DNA of 64,000 nucleotides, taken from the IMG/VR virus record IMGVR_UViG_3300046787_000206, positions 30,963-94,962 of that record; one strand, 5' to 3'. Within the stretch, counting starts at the first letter, position 1. Each line of letters begins with the position of its first letter. Positions 33,878-41,753 of the stretch are shown one piece after another. A model generated the notes under the pieces. It had not been told where the DNA came from and did no database searches. It worked only from the letters and a program-made list of their open reading frames with translations. Position numbers and translations under genes: made by a program. This DNA comes from a virus.

Positions 33878-34284
33878 TGTTTAAAAAGAAACGTCCAAAG
33901 GACGTAACCCTAGGTGAGCTGAACAGCCGTCTTCGTGGATACATCTTGGACTCTCAAATCCAGAACGGTCACGAGCTAAGTGTCCTTCTAGGTTGCACCT
34001 CTCTAAGCGATGAAGTAGCTGAGCGTGAGGAAGAGGAGAGCGACAAGCGTTTGGAAAGGATTAGTTATCTAGTTCCTTTGCTGTACGCATATTCACACAC
34101 TCTTTCAGAAGGAGCAGTGGAGTACCAGCGCCAGAACCTACCAGCAGAACTGAAGGAGCTCCCAGATGAGCTCTGGACAGCTAGCCGTAGGATGATGGAG
34201 CAAGTCACGATGTCTGCCCTAATGGGTGCGGTATCACAGCTAATTGATATGGGTCTACTAGAAGTACCAAGGAAGATGAAATGA
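33877..34284 (+). CDS. Unknown acidic helical protein
   Basis: 135 residues from the ATG at 33877, overlapping the polymerase TAA (TAATG), with GGAGAGG upstream. 'DVTLGELNSRLRGYILDSQI' then 'VLLGCTSLSDEVAEREEEES' and helices. I do not recognise a family; 'L...L..Y..d.q......ls..lG' resembles small actinophage proteins next to polymerase. Confidence 0.65.
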   Translation: MFKKKRPKDVTLGELNSRLRGYILDSQIQNGHELSVLLGCTSLSDEVAEREEEESDKRLERISYLVPLLYAYSHTLSEGAVEYQRQNLPAELKELPDELWTASRRMMEQVTMSALMGAVSQLIDMGLLEVPRKMK

Positions 34285-34667
34285 GTAATGCAGATTGGTG
34301 GGCAAACAAACTAGCCCAGTCTCAGCCACAGGCACCAGCCCAGCCAGGTCGTCCAATGAACCTGCCTGCTATGCCTCCATCACAAGTCCCTATGCAGCCG
34401 ATGCCTTCCTTTCAAAGTCCGCAGACGGAGCGTGCGCAGTCAGCTAAACAGACTGCTACGTGTCCTGACTGCGGGTCGGTTAATTACATGGCGGTTGCCA
34501 ATGCGGCACCACGCTGCTATGACTGCGGGTACCCTATTGCGCAGTCAGGCTCACGGTACGGAAACCTAGCAGGAGCACATGTCGAAGGGGCTGCAAAGCA
34601 AGCTGCAGGAAATGATACTCAAAGCAACTGGAACCCACAAGGGATTATCGGAAGGATTGATGGCTAA
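34281..34667 (+). CDS. Pro-rich protein with a zinc ribbon
   Basis: 128 residues, ATGA overlap. N-terminus 'MSNADWWANKLAQSQPQAPA' and Pro/Gln/Met-rich disordered tail; ~60-85 'CPDCGSVNYMAVANAAPRCY' followed by 'DCGYPI' is a zinc ribbon (C-x2-C...C-x2-C). C-terminus disordered. Common in actinophages near RecA; function unknown. Confidence 0.7.
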   Translation: MSNADWWANKLAQSQPQAPAQPGRPMNLPAMPPSQVPMQPMPSFQSPQTERAQSAKQTATCPDCGSVNYMAVANAAPRCYDCGYPIAQSGSRYGNLAGAHVEGAAKQAAGNDTQSNWNPQGIIGRIDG

Positions 34668-34840
34668 TGTGGATTAGCAAGAAGAAGTACGAGCGAGAGA
34701 TTTGGGAAACCAAGCTCAAATCTATTGACAACCATCGTGAGGCCGAGCAGTCGGACAAGATTTGGGAGTTAGAACAAGACGTAAAGAAGCTAAAGAAGAA
34801 GCTTCTTAAACTAGAAGGGATGATTAAAAATGGCTATTAA
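34667..34840 (+). CDS. 57-residue coiled-coil microprotein
   Basis: TAATG overlap upstream and 11-bp overlap with the RecA-like gene downstream. Sequence 'MWISKKKYEREIWETKLKSI' then 'KIWELEQDVKKLKKKLLKLE', a heptad coiled coil. No family recognised. Confidence 0.65.
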   Translation: MWISKKKYEREIWETKLKSIDNHREAEQSDKIWELEQDVKKLKKKLLKLEGMIKNGY

Positions 34841-35879
34841 TGCCGAAGCACGAAAGATTATGGCCCAGATTAACAAGAAGCTGGGTACGGATGCTGTAGT
34901 TATTGGCGGAGACATTCGTGGAGAACTAATCCCCCGCATGACTACTGGCTCCACTACGCTGGACTATGTTCTAGGTGGCGGGTTCCCAGCCAACCAGTGG
35001 AACGAGCTGCGTGGTGAGCCGTCACACGGCAAGACTGCTATTGCTCTAAAGACCATCGCCGCTAACCAGGCCAAGGACCCAGAGTTCACAGCCGTATGGG
35101 TAGCTGCTGAGCAGTGGGTCCCAGAGTACGCAGAGATGTGTGGTGTGGATACCTCACGAGTAATCGTTATTGAGACCAACATCATGGAGGAAGCGTACGA
35201 TGCAGTAATTGCCTTCGCTGAATCCAAGTCTGTTGACGCTATTGTTATTGACTCGCTACCAGCTCTTGTTCCATCTGCTGAAGATGACAAGAACATGGAG
35301 GAGTTCACTGTTGGTCGTGGAGCTCTACTAACTAACAAGTTCTTCCGCAAGGCGGGAGCTGCAATGAAGCGGTCCCTAACTGAAGCAGAACGCCCTATCC
35401 TAGGCCTAATCATTAACCAGTTCCGTATGAAGATTGGTGTAATGCACGGAGACCCCCGCACTACTCCTGGCGGTGTCGGTAAGGACTATGCTTACTTCAC
35501 TATCGCTGAGGTTCGCCGTGACGAGTGGATTGAGACTGGTTCAGGAAACAACAAGGTTCGTGTAGGCCAGCGTATCAAGGTTCGTGTAACCAAGAACAAG
35601 ACTGCCCCACCACAGCAGGTAGCATTCATTGATTACTACTTCAAGGACCACAGCATCTATTCAGCGGGTGACTACGACACTGCCAAGGAAGTTGCAGCGA
35701 TGGCAATCGTCAAGCAGATTGTGGACCGCAAGGGCGGATGGATTTACTACGGTGAGCGTAAGTGGCAGGGCCAAGAGGCACTTGTTAATTCACTACGTGA
35801 AGAGGTAGACTTCTATGAGGAGCTTCGTGAGAAGGTTCTTTCAACCCCAGATAACTTTGGAGTAATGACTGATGAGTAA
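34830..35879 (+). CDS. RecA-like recombinase
   Basis: 349 residues. Walker A 'GEPSHGKTAIALKTI' (~60), preceded by 'MTTGSTTLDYVLGGGFPANQ', the RecA opening. Walker B 'DAIVIDSLPALVP' (~136) and L2-like 'GLIINQFRMKIGVMHGDPRT' 'TPGGVG' (~193). C-terminal 'YFKDHSIYSAGDYDTAKEVA' region replaces the host RecA C-terminal domain. Strand exchange and repair/recombination in replication. Confidence 0.88.
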   Translation: MAINAEARKIMAQINKKLGTDAVVIGGDIRGELIPRMTTGSTTLDYVLGGGFPANQWNELRGEPSHGKTAIALKTIAANQAKDPEFTAVWVAAEQWVPEYAEMCGVDTSRVIVIETNIMEEAYDAVIAFAESKSVDAIVIDSLPALVPSAEDDKNMEEFTVGRGALLTNKFFRKAGAAMKRSLTEAERPILGLIINQFRMKIGVMHGDPRTTPGGVGKDYAYFTIAEVRRDEWIETGSGNNKVRVGQRIKVRVTKNKTAPPQQVAFIDYYFKDHSIYSAGDYDTAKEVAAMAIVKQIVDRKGGWIYYGERKWQGQEALVNSLREEVDFYEELREKVLSTPDNFGVMTDE

Positions 35880-36087
35880 GATGAACGAAATGTCAATCGA
35901 CGCCCAAGAAGCCGCTTTCGAGCGGATGGTAGAGCAGGAGCGTAACGAACTCCGCCTAGAAGGCGCAGAAGAACTTCGCTATGAAATTCGCCGTATCATT
36001 CGTACCCATATGGAGTATGAGCCAGACGGCCTCTACCTTAAAGGTATGGCCAAGGCTCTTGCCATCGTAGAGGGTGTAGAACTGTAG
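35872..36087 (+). CDS. Small acidic helical protein
   Basis: 71 residues, overlapping recA-like by 8 bp and the next gene by 1 bp (TAGTG). 'MSKMNEMSIDAQEAAFERMV' then 'ELRYEIRRIIRTHMEYEPDG' 'LYLKGMAKALAIV'. Helical; no family recognised. Confidence 0.6.
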   Translation: MSKMNEMSIDAQEAAFERMVEQERNELRLEGAEELRYEIRRIIRTHMEYEPDGLYLKGMAKALAIVEGVEL

Positions 36088-36500
36088 TGAAGAGCGAAGG
36101 CCTTGATGCCAGGTTTCTAGCACAGGTAGTGGAAGACCCTACTACCTCGTGCTGGAACTGGTCGGGTTACTTGATGCGAGGATATGGGCAATATCACCCA
36201 ACTCATGGCACCACAGTCAAGGCCCACAGGTATTCCTATGAGATGACAGTAGGTCCGATTCCTGAAGGCTTGACTATTGACCACTTGTGTACCAATAAAG
36301 CCTGTGTAAACCCAGAGCACCTAGAGCCAGTTACTCGTGGAGAAAACGTTCGACGACATTACTCCTCACAGGAGAAGTGCGAAAAAGGACTTCACTTTTG
36401 GACTGAGGACAACACACACGTCCGTCCCAATGGACGACGTCAGTGCAAGGCGTGTTCTACAGACTACCGTAAAAAGTACTACACTATAAAGGGTGTTTAA
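36087..36500 (+). CDS. HNH endonuclease
   Basis: 137 residues; GTG start. 'CWNWSGYLMRGYGQYHPTHG' then 'AHRYSYEMTVGPIPEGLTID' 'HLCTNKACVNPEHLEPVTRG' 'ENVRR' is the HNH_3 family: His of 'IDHLC', Asn/His of 'CVNPEHLE', with zinc-binding Cys. C-terminal 'KCEKGLHFW...RRQCKAC' is a second zinc pair. Probably free-standing, homing-type. Confidence 0.85.
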   Translation: MKSEGLDARFLAQVVEDPTTSCWNWSGYLMRGYGQYHPTHGTTVKAHRYSYEMTVGPIPEGLTIDHLCTNKACVNPEHLEPVTRGENVRRHYSSQEKCEKGLHFWTEDNTHVRPNGRRQCKACSTDYRKKYYTIKGV

Positions 36501-36833
36501 ATGACAAAATCAGTAGGCCAAAAGGAATCCCAGAAGCACGAGAAACGAATCGCAAAAGCCATTGGAGGGCAAACCACGGCAGCTTCTGGGGCCTTCTGGT
36601 CCCGCAAAGGGGACGTACGCAGTGCGGACCTGCTTATTGAACACAAGTGGACTGGTAAGAAAACCAAAACTATCAGTGCACTAGAGCTAGAAAAAATCAC
36701 CAACGAGGCCATCATGGATGGTCGAACACCTGTTTTTGGGATTCACCTAAATGGAGAAGATTACGTAATCCTACTTGAAACGGACTTTCTTGAGATGGCC
36801 CGAGATTTAGGAAAACTAAACGTTAATGACTAA
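36501..36833 (+). CDS. PD-(D/E)XK Holliday-junction-resolvase-like nuclease
   Basis: 110 residues. 'GQKESQKHEKRIAKAIGGQT' then 'SGAFWSRKGDVRSADLLIEH' 'KWTGKKT' holds the restriction-like core: Glu early, G-D ... L-I-E-H-K (D..E-x-K). Family seen in many phages as small resolvase or nuclease. Overlaps the WhiB gene by 8 bp. Confidence 0.7.
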   Translation: MTKSVGQKESQKHEKRIAKAIGGQTTAASGAFWSRKGDVRSADLLIEHKWTGKKTKTISALELEKITNEAIMDGRTPVFGIHLNGEDYVILLETDFLEMARDLGKLNVND

Positions 36834-37197
36834 CTTCTTCAATGGAGAACACTGGACCTCGCAGTCAAACTGCGCAGGGATAGACACGGAAATATTCTTT
36901 CCACCTAGAGACAAAACTCAGTACAAAGTTATAGCTGACCAAGCAAAGGTCTACTGCTTCGGCGGTAGAGACCAGCAGGGTCAAGAAGTTCCTCCGTGCC
37001 CTGTTAGACTCAACTGTCTTTGGTACGCCATAGACGGAGACGAGCAGCACGGTATATGGGGAGGGCTCTCACATAGAGAGCGAAACGCCCTGGTACGTAA
37101 GTGGCAAAAGCAATACAAGAGCAGCATGACGCTGAAGGAATACGTCTTTCAGCTAAATAAGAAGGGCAAGTTATGGCAGTCATCAAGTCAGACCTAA
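36826..37197 (+). CDS. WhiB-like protein with altered Cys spacing
   Basis: 123 residues. 'NCAG' (C16), 'AKVYC' (C44), 'CPVRLNCLWYAI' (C58, C64) and 'GIWGGLSHRERN' (~77) define WhiB. The usual C-x2-C between the second and third Cys is here C-x13-C through insertion of 'FGGRDQQGQEVPP'. The family binds a [4Fe-4S] cluster and sigma factor region 4; whether this one still does is unclear. Suggests an actinobacterial host. Confidence 0.85.
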   Translation: MTNFFNGEHWTSQSNCAGIDTEIFFPPRDKTQYKVIADQAKVYCFGGRDQQGQEVPPCPVRLNCLWYAIDGDEQHGIWGGLSHRERNALVRKWQKQYKSSMTLKEYVFQLNKKGKLWQSSSQT

Positions 37198-38045
37198 AGA
37201 AGTTTCTAGACGCCAAGAAGAGCAACAACCGTCTACTAGGTGACATTGAGCGCCATCTACAGGCCCGCCCAGTAGGTGACCGTGACTACACTGTCCTTCA
37301 CCCGTCTGAAATCATTAAGAAGGACCACTGCTGGCGAGCATCTTACTTCCTTCTACGTGGGCACCCAAGAGTGGCGGATAAGCCAGGCCTACGACTTCAG
37401 AACATCTTTGATGAAGGCCACTACATCCACGCTAAGTGGCAACGATGGTTCCAGGAAATGGGAGTCATTCATGGGCAGTTCAAGTGCCAGGTTTGTGACC
37501 ACATTACCTGGGGCACCTCTCCACAGGAGTGTGAGGTCTGCCAGGCATCGTGGGAAAAGCTGCTCTACTCTGAAGTAACTATGCGCCACGACAAGCTTCG
37601 TATCAAGGGCCACACCGATGGCTGGATAAAGGGAATCGGAAACGACACTCTTATCGAGATTAAATCAATCGGAGAAGGCACCATCCGTTCAGAGCAGCCT
37701 GGCCTTCTAATGGACGCCGATGGAGACTTCATGAAGGCGTGGAAGAACGTTCGTCGCCCATTCGGTGGACACATCCTCCAGGGCCAGATGTACCTGGAGC
37801 TCATGGACCGCATGGGTATGGTAGGTGAAAACGGTGAGCCACTTGATGAGATTGTTTTTATCTATGAGCTAAAGGCTAACCAGGACTTCAAGGAGTTCTC
37901 TATCAAGCGTGACTTCGAATTGGTTCGTCATGTTTTTGACGCAGCTAAAGAAGTAGTAGAATGTGTAGAGGACAACTATGTTCCGCCATGTAACAACAAC
38001 CCTGGTGGTACCTGCAAGCAGTGTGCACCATACAAGGAGGACTAA
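37173..38045 (+). CDS. Cas4-like / RecB-family exonuclease
   Basis: 290 residues. 'DHCWRASYFLLRG' (first Cys), 'GHTDGWIKGIGNDTLIEIKS' (catalytic D...E-x-K), 'ILQGQMYLELM' (QxxxY motif) and C-terminal 'CNNNPGGTCKQCAPYKE' (last three Cys) give the 4-Cys Fe-S layout of Cas4-like nucleases. A separate zinc ribbon 'CQVCDHITWGTSPQECEVC' is inserted at ~108-126. Probably 5'-3' exonuclease in recombination with the RecA-like protein. Confidence 0.85.
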   Translation: MAVIKSDLKKFLDAKKSNNRLLGDIERHLQARPVGDRDYTVLHPSEIIKKDHCWRASYFLLRGHPRVADKPGLRLQNIFDEGHYIHAKWQRWFQEMGVIHGQFKCQVCDHITWGTSPQECEVCQASWEKLLYSEVTMRHDKLRIKGHTDGWIKGIGNDTLIEIKSIGEGTIRSEQPGLLMDADGDFMKAWKNVRRPFGGHILQGQMYLELMDRMGMVGENGEPLDEIVFIYELKANQDFKEFSIKRDFELVRHVFDAAKEVVECVEDNYVPPCNNNPGGTCKQCAPYKED

Positions 38046-38047
38046 TA

Positions 38048-38512
38048 ATGGGCGCATTAGAGAAATTTTCTGGGTGGGGTCTCCACTTTTCTAAACCAAG
38101 CGATGAGCAGGTGACCCTTCCTAGGGACATTACTACGGTCAACTCAGAAGAGCTGGGAGAGCTGTTTACTCAGCTAACTGCATGGGCGGACTATATTGCT
38201 TCTCAGCTAGTTATGGCTCAACTAGAAGAGCGAGCAGCACTCCGAGCCAAGGAGTCACTAGAGAACAGCATGACCTTTAAGCGGCTAGGTGCGCAGGTCA
38301 AGGGTGAGCGAGTAACTGCTATTAAGGCAGAGATTGCTTCTCACCAAGACATTATTGACCTAGAGAATGACTACGAAGAAAAGTATGCCTACCGCAAACT
38401 CCTAGAGATGCTAATGAACAACCATGAGCGTGACCTACAGCTAGTCAGCCGTGAGATTACCCGTCGTTCAAACGACTCCCGTGCAACCCGTAAGGAATAC
38501 TTCAGTGCCTGA
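38048..38512 (+). CDS. Helical protein of unknown function
   Basis: 154 residues from the ATG at 38048 (AAGGAGG at good spacing); an upstream in-frame start is less likely. 'MGALEKFSGWGLHFSKPSDE' then 'LPRDITTVNSEELGELFTQL' and long coiled-coil helices. Similar to a small actinophage family placed beside nuclease/ThyX genes; no function known to me. Confidence 0.7.
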   Translation: MGALEKFSGWGLHFSKPSDEQVTLPRDITTVNSEELGELFTQLTAWADYIASQLVMAQLEERAALRAKESLENSMTFKRLGAQVKGERVTAIKAEIASHQDIIDLENDYEEKYAYRKLLEMLMNNHERDLQLVSREITRRSNDSRATRKEYFSA

Positions 38513-39212
38513 TATCCAGTTCCGTTCTGATATGACAGTAGAGCTAATTGACTCGATGGCTAAGGACTCTAATGTAGCGATGGCTGCTCGTGTCTCTACC
38601 GTAAGCGGTACCCACGAAAATGTCGTGGACCTTACTAAGGATGCAGGCCTAATCAACTACCTGATGCGTGACCGTCATGGTTCGCCGTTCGAGCATAACG
38701 CCTTTACCTTCTACATTGAAGCCCCGCTATTCGTGTTCCGAGAGTTCCAGCGCCACCGCATCGCAAGCTACAACGAAGAATCAGGCCGTTACAAGGAGCT
38801 GGAGCCAGTATTCTACGTCCCCAACTCTGACCGTAAGCTAGTGCAGGTGGGCAAGGCGGGGGCGTATACCTTCGAAGAAGGAGACTACTCTCAGAAGATG
38901 ACTGTTCCTGCAGAGCTCATGCGTACCAGTGACGACGCTTACTTAGCATACAAGCGTATGCTGAACTACGGCATTGCTCGTGAGGTAGCCCGTATGGTGA
39001 TGCCACTAAACGTCTACAGCTCTATGTACGTAACTATGAACGCCCGCTCACTGATGAACTTCCTAAGCCTACGCTCACTGGAGCAAGGCACCTACCCGTC
39101 ATTCCCTCAGTGGGAAATTGCTGACGTAGCCACTCAGATGGAGCTAATCTTCAGCGAAAAGATGCCCCTCACTTACAATGCTTTTGTTAGCAACGGACGA
39201 GTGGCCCCCTAG
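38505..39212 (+). CDS. thyX: Flavin-dependent thymidylate synthase ThyX
   Basis: 235 residues from the GTG at 38505, with AAGGA 8 nt upstream. Contains the ThyX motif 'RHRIASYNEESGRY' (~78-91), i.e. RHR-x7-S. Other conserved segments: 'RDRHGSPFEHNAFTFYIEAP' (~54) and 'NARSLMNFLSLRS' (~185). Makes dTMP from dUMP with FAD and methylene-THF in the cell. Overlaps the previous gene by 8 bp. Confidence 0.95.
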   Translation: MPDIQFRSDMTVELIDSMAKDSNVAMAARVSTVSGTHENVVDLTKDAGLINYLMRDRHGSPFEHNAFTFYIEAPLFVFREFQRHRIASYNEESGRYKELEPVFYVPNSDRKLVQVGKAGAYTFEEGDYSQKMTVPAELMRTSDDAYLAYKRMLNYGIAREVARMVMPLNVYSSMYVTMNARSLMNFLSLRSLEQGTYPSFPQWEIADVATQMELIFSEKMPLTYNAFVSNGRVAP

Positions 39213-39283
39213 TGGGTATACTGACAGTTCTACTTTTAGTAGTCACCCTTTTATTAATGAACTCCATATGGGGAAAGCGATAG
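39212..39283 (+). CDS. 23-residue single-span membrane microprotein
   Basis: GTG start overlapping the thyX stop (TAGTG). 'MGILTVLLLVVTLLLMNSIW' 'GKR': one transmembrane helix and a positive end. Stop lies 4 bp before the redoxin ATG. No ribosome site beyond coupling to thyX. Confidence 0.45.
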   Translation: MGILTVLLLVVTLLLMNSIWGKR

Positions 39284-39287
39284 AATT

Positions 39288-39533
39288 ATGCAAATCACTG
39301 TTTACAGCAACCCAAACTGCGTCCAATGCGAGCAGACCAAGAAGTGGCTAACTCGTAACGAGCTTCGCTTCGACGCAAAGATGATTGAGGACAGCCCAGA
39401 AGTACAGGCACTTATCGCAGAGCACAAGTTTCAATCAGCTCCAGTAGTTGTAGCAGGGGACAAAGTTTGGTCAGGGTTCCGCCTAGACCACCTAAAGGAC
39501 ATCGCCCACGAAATTGCGGCTAAGGAGCGGTAA
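39288..39533 (+). CDS. NrdH-type glutaredoxin
   Basis: 81 residues. 'ITVYSNPNCVQCEQTKKWLT' has the CVQC active site of NrdH-redoxins; 'SAPVVVAGDKVWSGFRLDHL' is the cis-Pro and W-S-G-F-R motif of NrdH. Reduces ribonucleotide reductase (class Ib) in actinobacteria. No reductase genes in the window, so it may serve the host enzyme. Confidence 0.9.
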   Translation: MQITVYSNPNCVQCEQTKKWLTRNELRFDAKMIEDSPEVQALIAEHKFQSAPVVVAGDKVWSGFRLDHLKDIAHEIAAKER

Positions 39534-40102
39534 TGATTATTGGACTAAGCGGGTATGCCAGAACTGGCAAGGACACGGTCGCAAACATTCTAGTAGAGCA
39601 GCATGGGTTTACAAAGCTAGCCTTTGCAGACCCTATGCGTGAGGCGTTGCTACGCTTAAACCCTTTTATTGAAGTGAATGACATCCAGCACATGCCACTA
39701 GACCAAGCTCTACGGGTATACAGCTGGGAAGACCTAAAGAGCGAAAGCCCAGATATCCGAGGACTGATGCAGCGCATCGGTACTGAGGTTGGCCGTCAGA
39801 TGTTCGGTGAGAACGTATGGGTTGACCTAGCGATGAAAGAGGCAGCAAAGTACGAGAACGTAGTGTTCTCCGATGTTAGGTTCCTAAACGAGGCTGATGC
39901 ACTTCGTAACGCTGGAGGCTCTATCTGGAGGATTGAGCGCCCAGGCATCGAAGCGGCTAACGACCACATCTCAGAGACTGGTTTAGACGACTACTCTTTT
40001 AATGCTGTTTTGTCTAACGATAGGGGCACAGAAGAGCTAGTTGACACCGTAGCTAGCGGCATTGAGTTCGAGCACTTGTTAGACAGCCTAAAGCGTGGCT
40101 GA
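39533..40102 (+). CDS. Deoxynucleoside monophosphate kinase-like protein
   Basis: 189 residues. Walker A 'GYARTGKDTVA' (~7-17), 'FADPMREALL' lid/base region (~31), 'QRIGTEVGRQMFGENVWVDL' (~81) and 'VVFSDVRFLNEADALRNAGG' (~109). This is the phage dNMP kinase family (T4 gp1 type). Phosphorylates dNMPs for replication. TAATG overlap with redoxin gene. Confidence 0.85.
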   Translation: MIIGLSGYARTGKDTVANILVEQHGFTKLAFADPMREALLRLNPFIEVNDIQHMPLDQALRVYSWEDLKSESPDIRGLMQRIGTEVGRQMFGENVWVDLAMKEAAKYENVVFSDVRFLNEADALRNAGGSIWRIERPGIEAANDHISETGLDDYSFNAVLSNDRGTEELVDTVASGIEFEHLLDSLKRG

Positions 40103-40685
40103 AAAAGTATTTGATGGTGGCCTACTCCCTGGGGCAATTGCCCTAGGGATAGACCAGTCCCTAACAGGGTTTGCTTTGACGGCCCTTAACGTGGGGCGTC
40201 CAGAGTGTTACGAGACTTGGGTGTACAAGTCTCCATATAAAGGTATACAAAGACTAGCTGACATTAGATTTTGGCTAAGAGGAAAGATTATGTGGCTGGC
40301 CTTAGAGGGCCATGAGTTCCACGATATTGCTATGGAGGGCACCGTCCTAGCTAGCCATTCGGCGCTAGTGCTAGGCGAATTAGCTGCCACAGTAAAGCTG
40401 ACTCTATGGGACCAGTTCGAAGACACCATGGTAGAGCACTGCAGAACCCCATTGCAAATTCCCCCTATGACATTAAAGAAGTATGCTGCAGGAAAGGGCA
40501 ATGCCAAAAAGCAAGAAATGCTTATGCAAATTTATAAGCGTTGGGGTATCGAGTTTAACGATGACAACGCAGCAGACTCATACGCTCTCGCAAGACTGGC
40601 GTCAGGCTCAATTACAGGGGAAATAGAAAAAGCTATTATAGAGCAAGTTAAAGACGTAAAGTACAGGGATTCACTGTACCCTTAG
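40095..40685 (+). CDS. RuvC-like Holliday junction resolvase
   Basis: 196 residues; GTG start. RNase H-fold acids: 'LGIDQSLTGFALT' (D), 'DIAMEGTVLASHSALVLGEL' (E), 'NDDNAADSYALARLA' (two D). This is the RuvC order D, E, D, D. Resolves recombination or replication junctions before packaging. Second junction-nuclease candidate beside the PD-(D/E)XK protein. Confidence 0.85.
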   Translation: MAEKVFDGGLLPGAIALGIDQSLTGFALTALNVGRPECYETWVYKSPYKGIQRLADIRFWLRGKIMWLALEGHEFHDIAMEGTVLASHSALVLGELAATVKLTLWDQFEDTMVEHCRTPLQIPPMTLKKYAAGKGNAKKQEMLMQIYKRWGIEFNDDNAADSYALARLASGSITGEIEKAIIEQVKDVKYRDSLYP

Positions 40686-40723
40686 TAGTTGAGGCAGGGC
40701 ACGACTATTAAGGAATACAAATC

Positions 40724-41020
40724 GTGACCGAAGAAACAACAAACGTAGCATCAACAGAAGAGCCGTTCCTACGAGTATCAGCTGGGTCTAACCCGCAGTC
40801 AGTAGCATCGGCAATTGCCCACGCCATTTACGACAACCGAGCTGTTAAGCTCCGTGCCGTTGGCGCAGGCGCAGTAAACCAAGCGGTTAAAGCACTAGCA
40901 ATTGCTCGTGGTTATGTAGCTCCACGTGGTCTAGACCTGACTTGCAAGCCAGGATTCACCACAATTGAGTCTCGTGACGGAGAAATTTCTGCTATTGTGT
41001 TTGCCATTTCAGCAAGCTAA
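40724..41020 (+). CDS. SpoVS-like protein
   Basis: 98 residues; GTG start with AAGGA upstream. 'FLRVSAGSNPQSVASAIAHA' 'IYDNRAVKLRAVGAGAVNQA' 'VKALAIARGYVAPRGLDLTC' is almost the textbook SpoVS sequence (L+VS..S+P..VA.AIA......V.L.AiGAGAVNQAvKAiAiARGyvAp.G.DL.c). SpoVS of sporeformers is an Alba-fold nucleic-acid-binding regulator. Its role in a phage is unknown. Confidence 0.9.
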   Translation: MTEETTNVASTEEPFLRVSAGSNPQSVASAIAHAIYDNRAVKLRAVGAGAVNQAVKALAIARGYVAPRGLDLTCKPGFTTIESRDGEISAIVFAISAS

Positions 41021-41057
41021 AAAAGCCTTACTCTAGTAGTAAGTAAAAGGAGTTTCC

Positions 41058-41495
41058 ATGGCATCTTGGACAAGTCTAGGACACGGTATGCGTCGTCGCA
41101 TCGGTGCTCCATCAAACCATCTAGAATCGGCAGGTCACGAAATGGCAGAACGTAATCACTCAACCTCAGACGAGGCACACGAGGCTGCAAAGTCAGCTGG
41201 TAGCCACCGTATTGCAATCGGCAACGATGCATACGCAGCCGCACCAGCACCAGCACTTCAGGGTACTCTAGTACCTAAGAAGAACGTTCAGGCAGGTGAC
41301 CCTACCGCAGGCGGTAAGGCAAACCGTGCGAACATCGAAAAGGTGGGCGCTTCATACCGCATCACCCCAAAGACTGCTTCACAGCTTGTTGACCCAGCAG
41401 TAGGCCCAACCATGGCTAACGCTCGAATTGTTCCATCGGTAGCGGGCCGTGCGAACCCTAACTTCGAAGCTGGTATCCAGGCTAGTTCTCTCTAA
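41058..41495 (+). CDS. Ala-rich low-complexity protein
   Basis: 145 residues; AAGGAG ribosome site. 'MASWTSLGHGMRRRIGAPSN' then Ala/His/Pro-rich disordered sequence. No family recognised. First of a block of ten disordered or basic proteins (to 46537). Confidence 0.65.
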   Translation: MASWTSLGHGMRRRIGAPSNHLESAGHEMAERNHSTSDEAHEAAKSAGSHRIAIGNDAYAAAPAPALQGTLVPKKNVQAGDPTAGGKANRANIEKVGASYRITPKTASQLVDPAVGPTMANARIVPSVAGRANPNFEAGIQASSL

Positions 41496-41513
41496 ACAGA
41501 GTAGGTTCTACTA

Positions 41514-41750
41514 ATGGATGCTCCTTACAGCGTTCGCCCACTGGGTAACCCAATACGCTCCAACAACAGCAACTCTCAGTTCGCTAAGGTTGGAGCGGGC
41601 GCTGCCGCTAACTTCGGTAGTCAGCGTGCAATGGCATGGGGAGTCCAACGTGGAGCTGACGCTCCTGTAGAGTCTCTAAACGCACTCAACGCTGGAAGCT
41701 ACCGTAAGTTCGAAACAGGCCCTGGGTTCCAACCAGTAGAAGCGAGATAG
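41514..41750 (+). CDS. Small Asn/Ala-rich protein
   Basis: 78 residues. 'MDAPYSVRPLGNPIRSNNSN' then 'KVGAGAAANFGSQRAMAWGV'; disordered. No recognised family. 3 bp from the next gene. Confidence 0.6.
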   Translation: MDAPYSVRPLGNPIRSNNSNSQFAKVGAGAAANFGSQRAMAWGVQRGADAPVESLNALNAGSYRKFETGPGFQPVEAR

Positions 41751-41753
41751 CTC

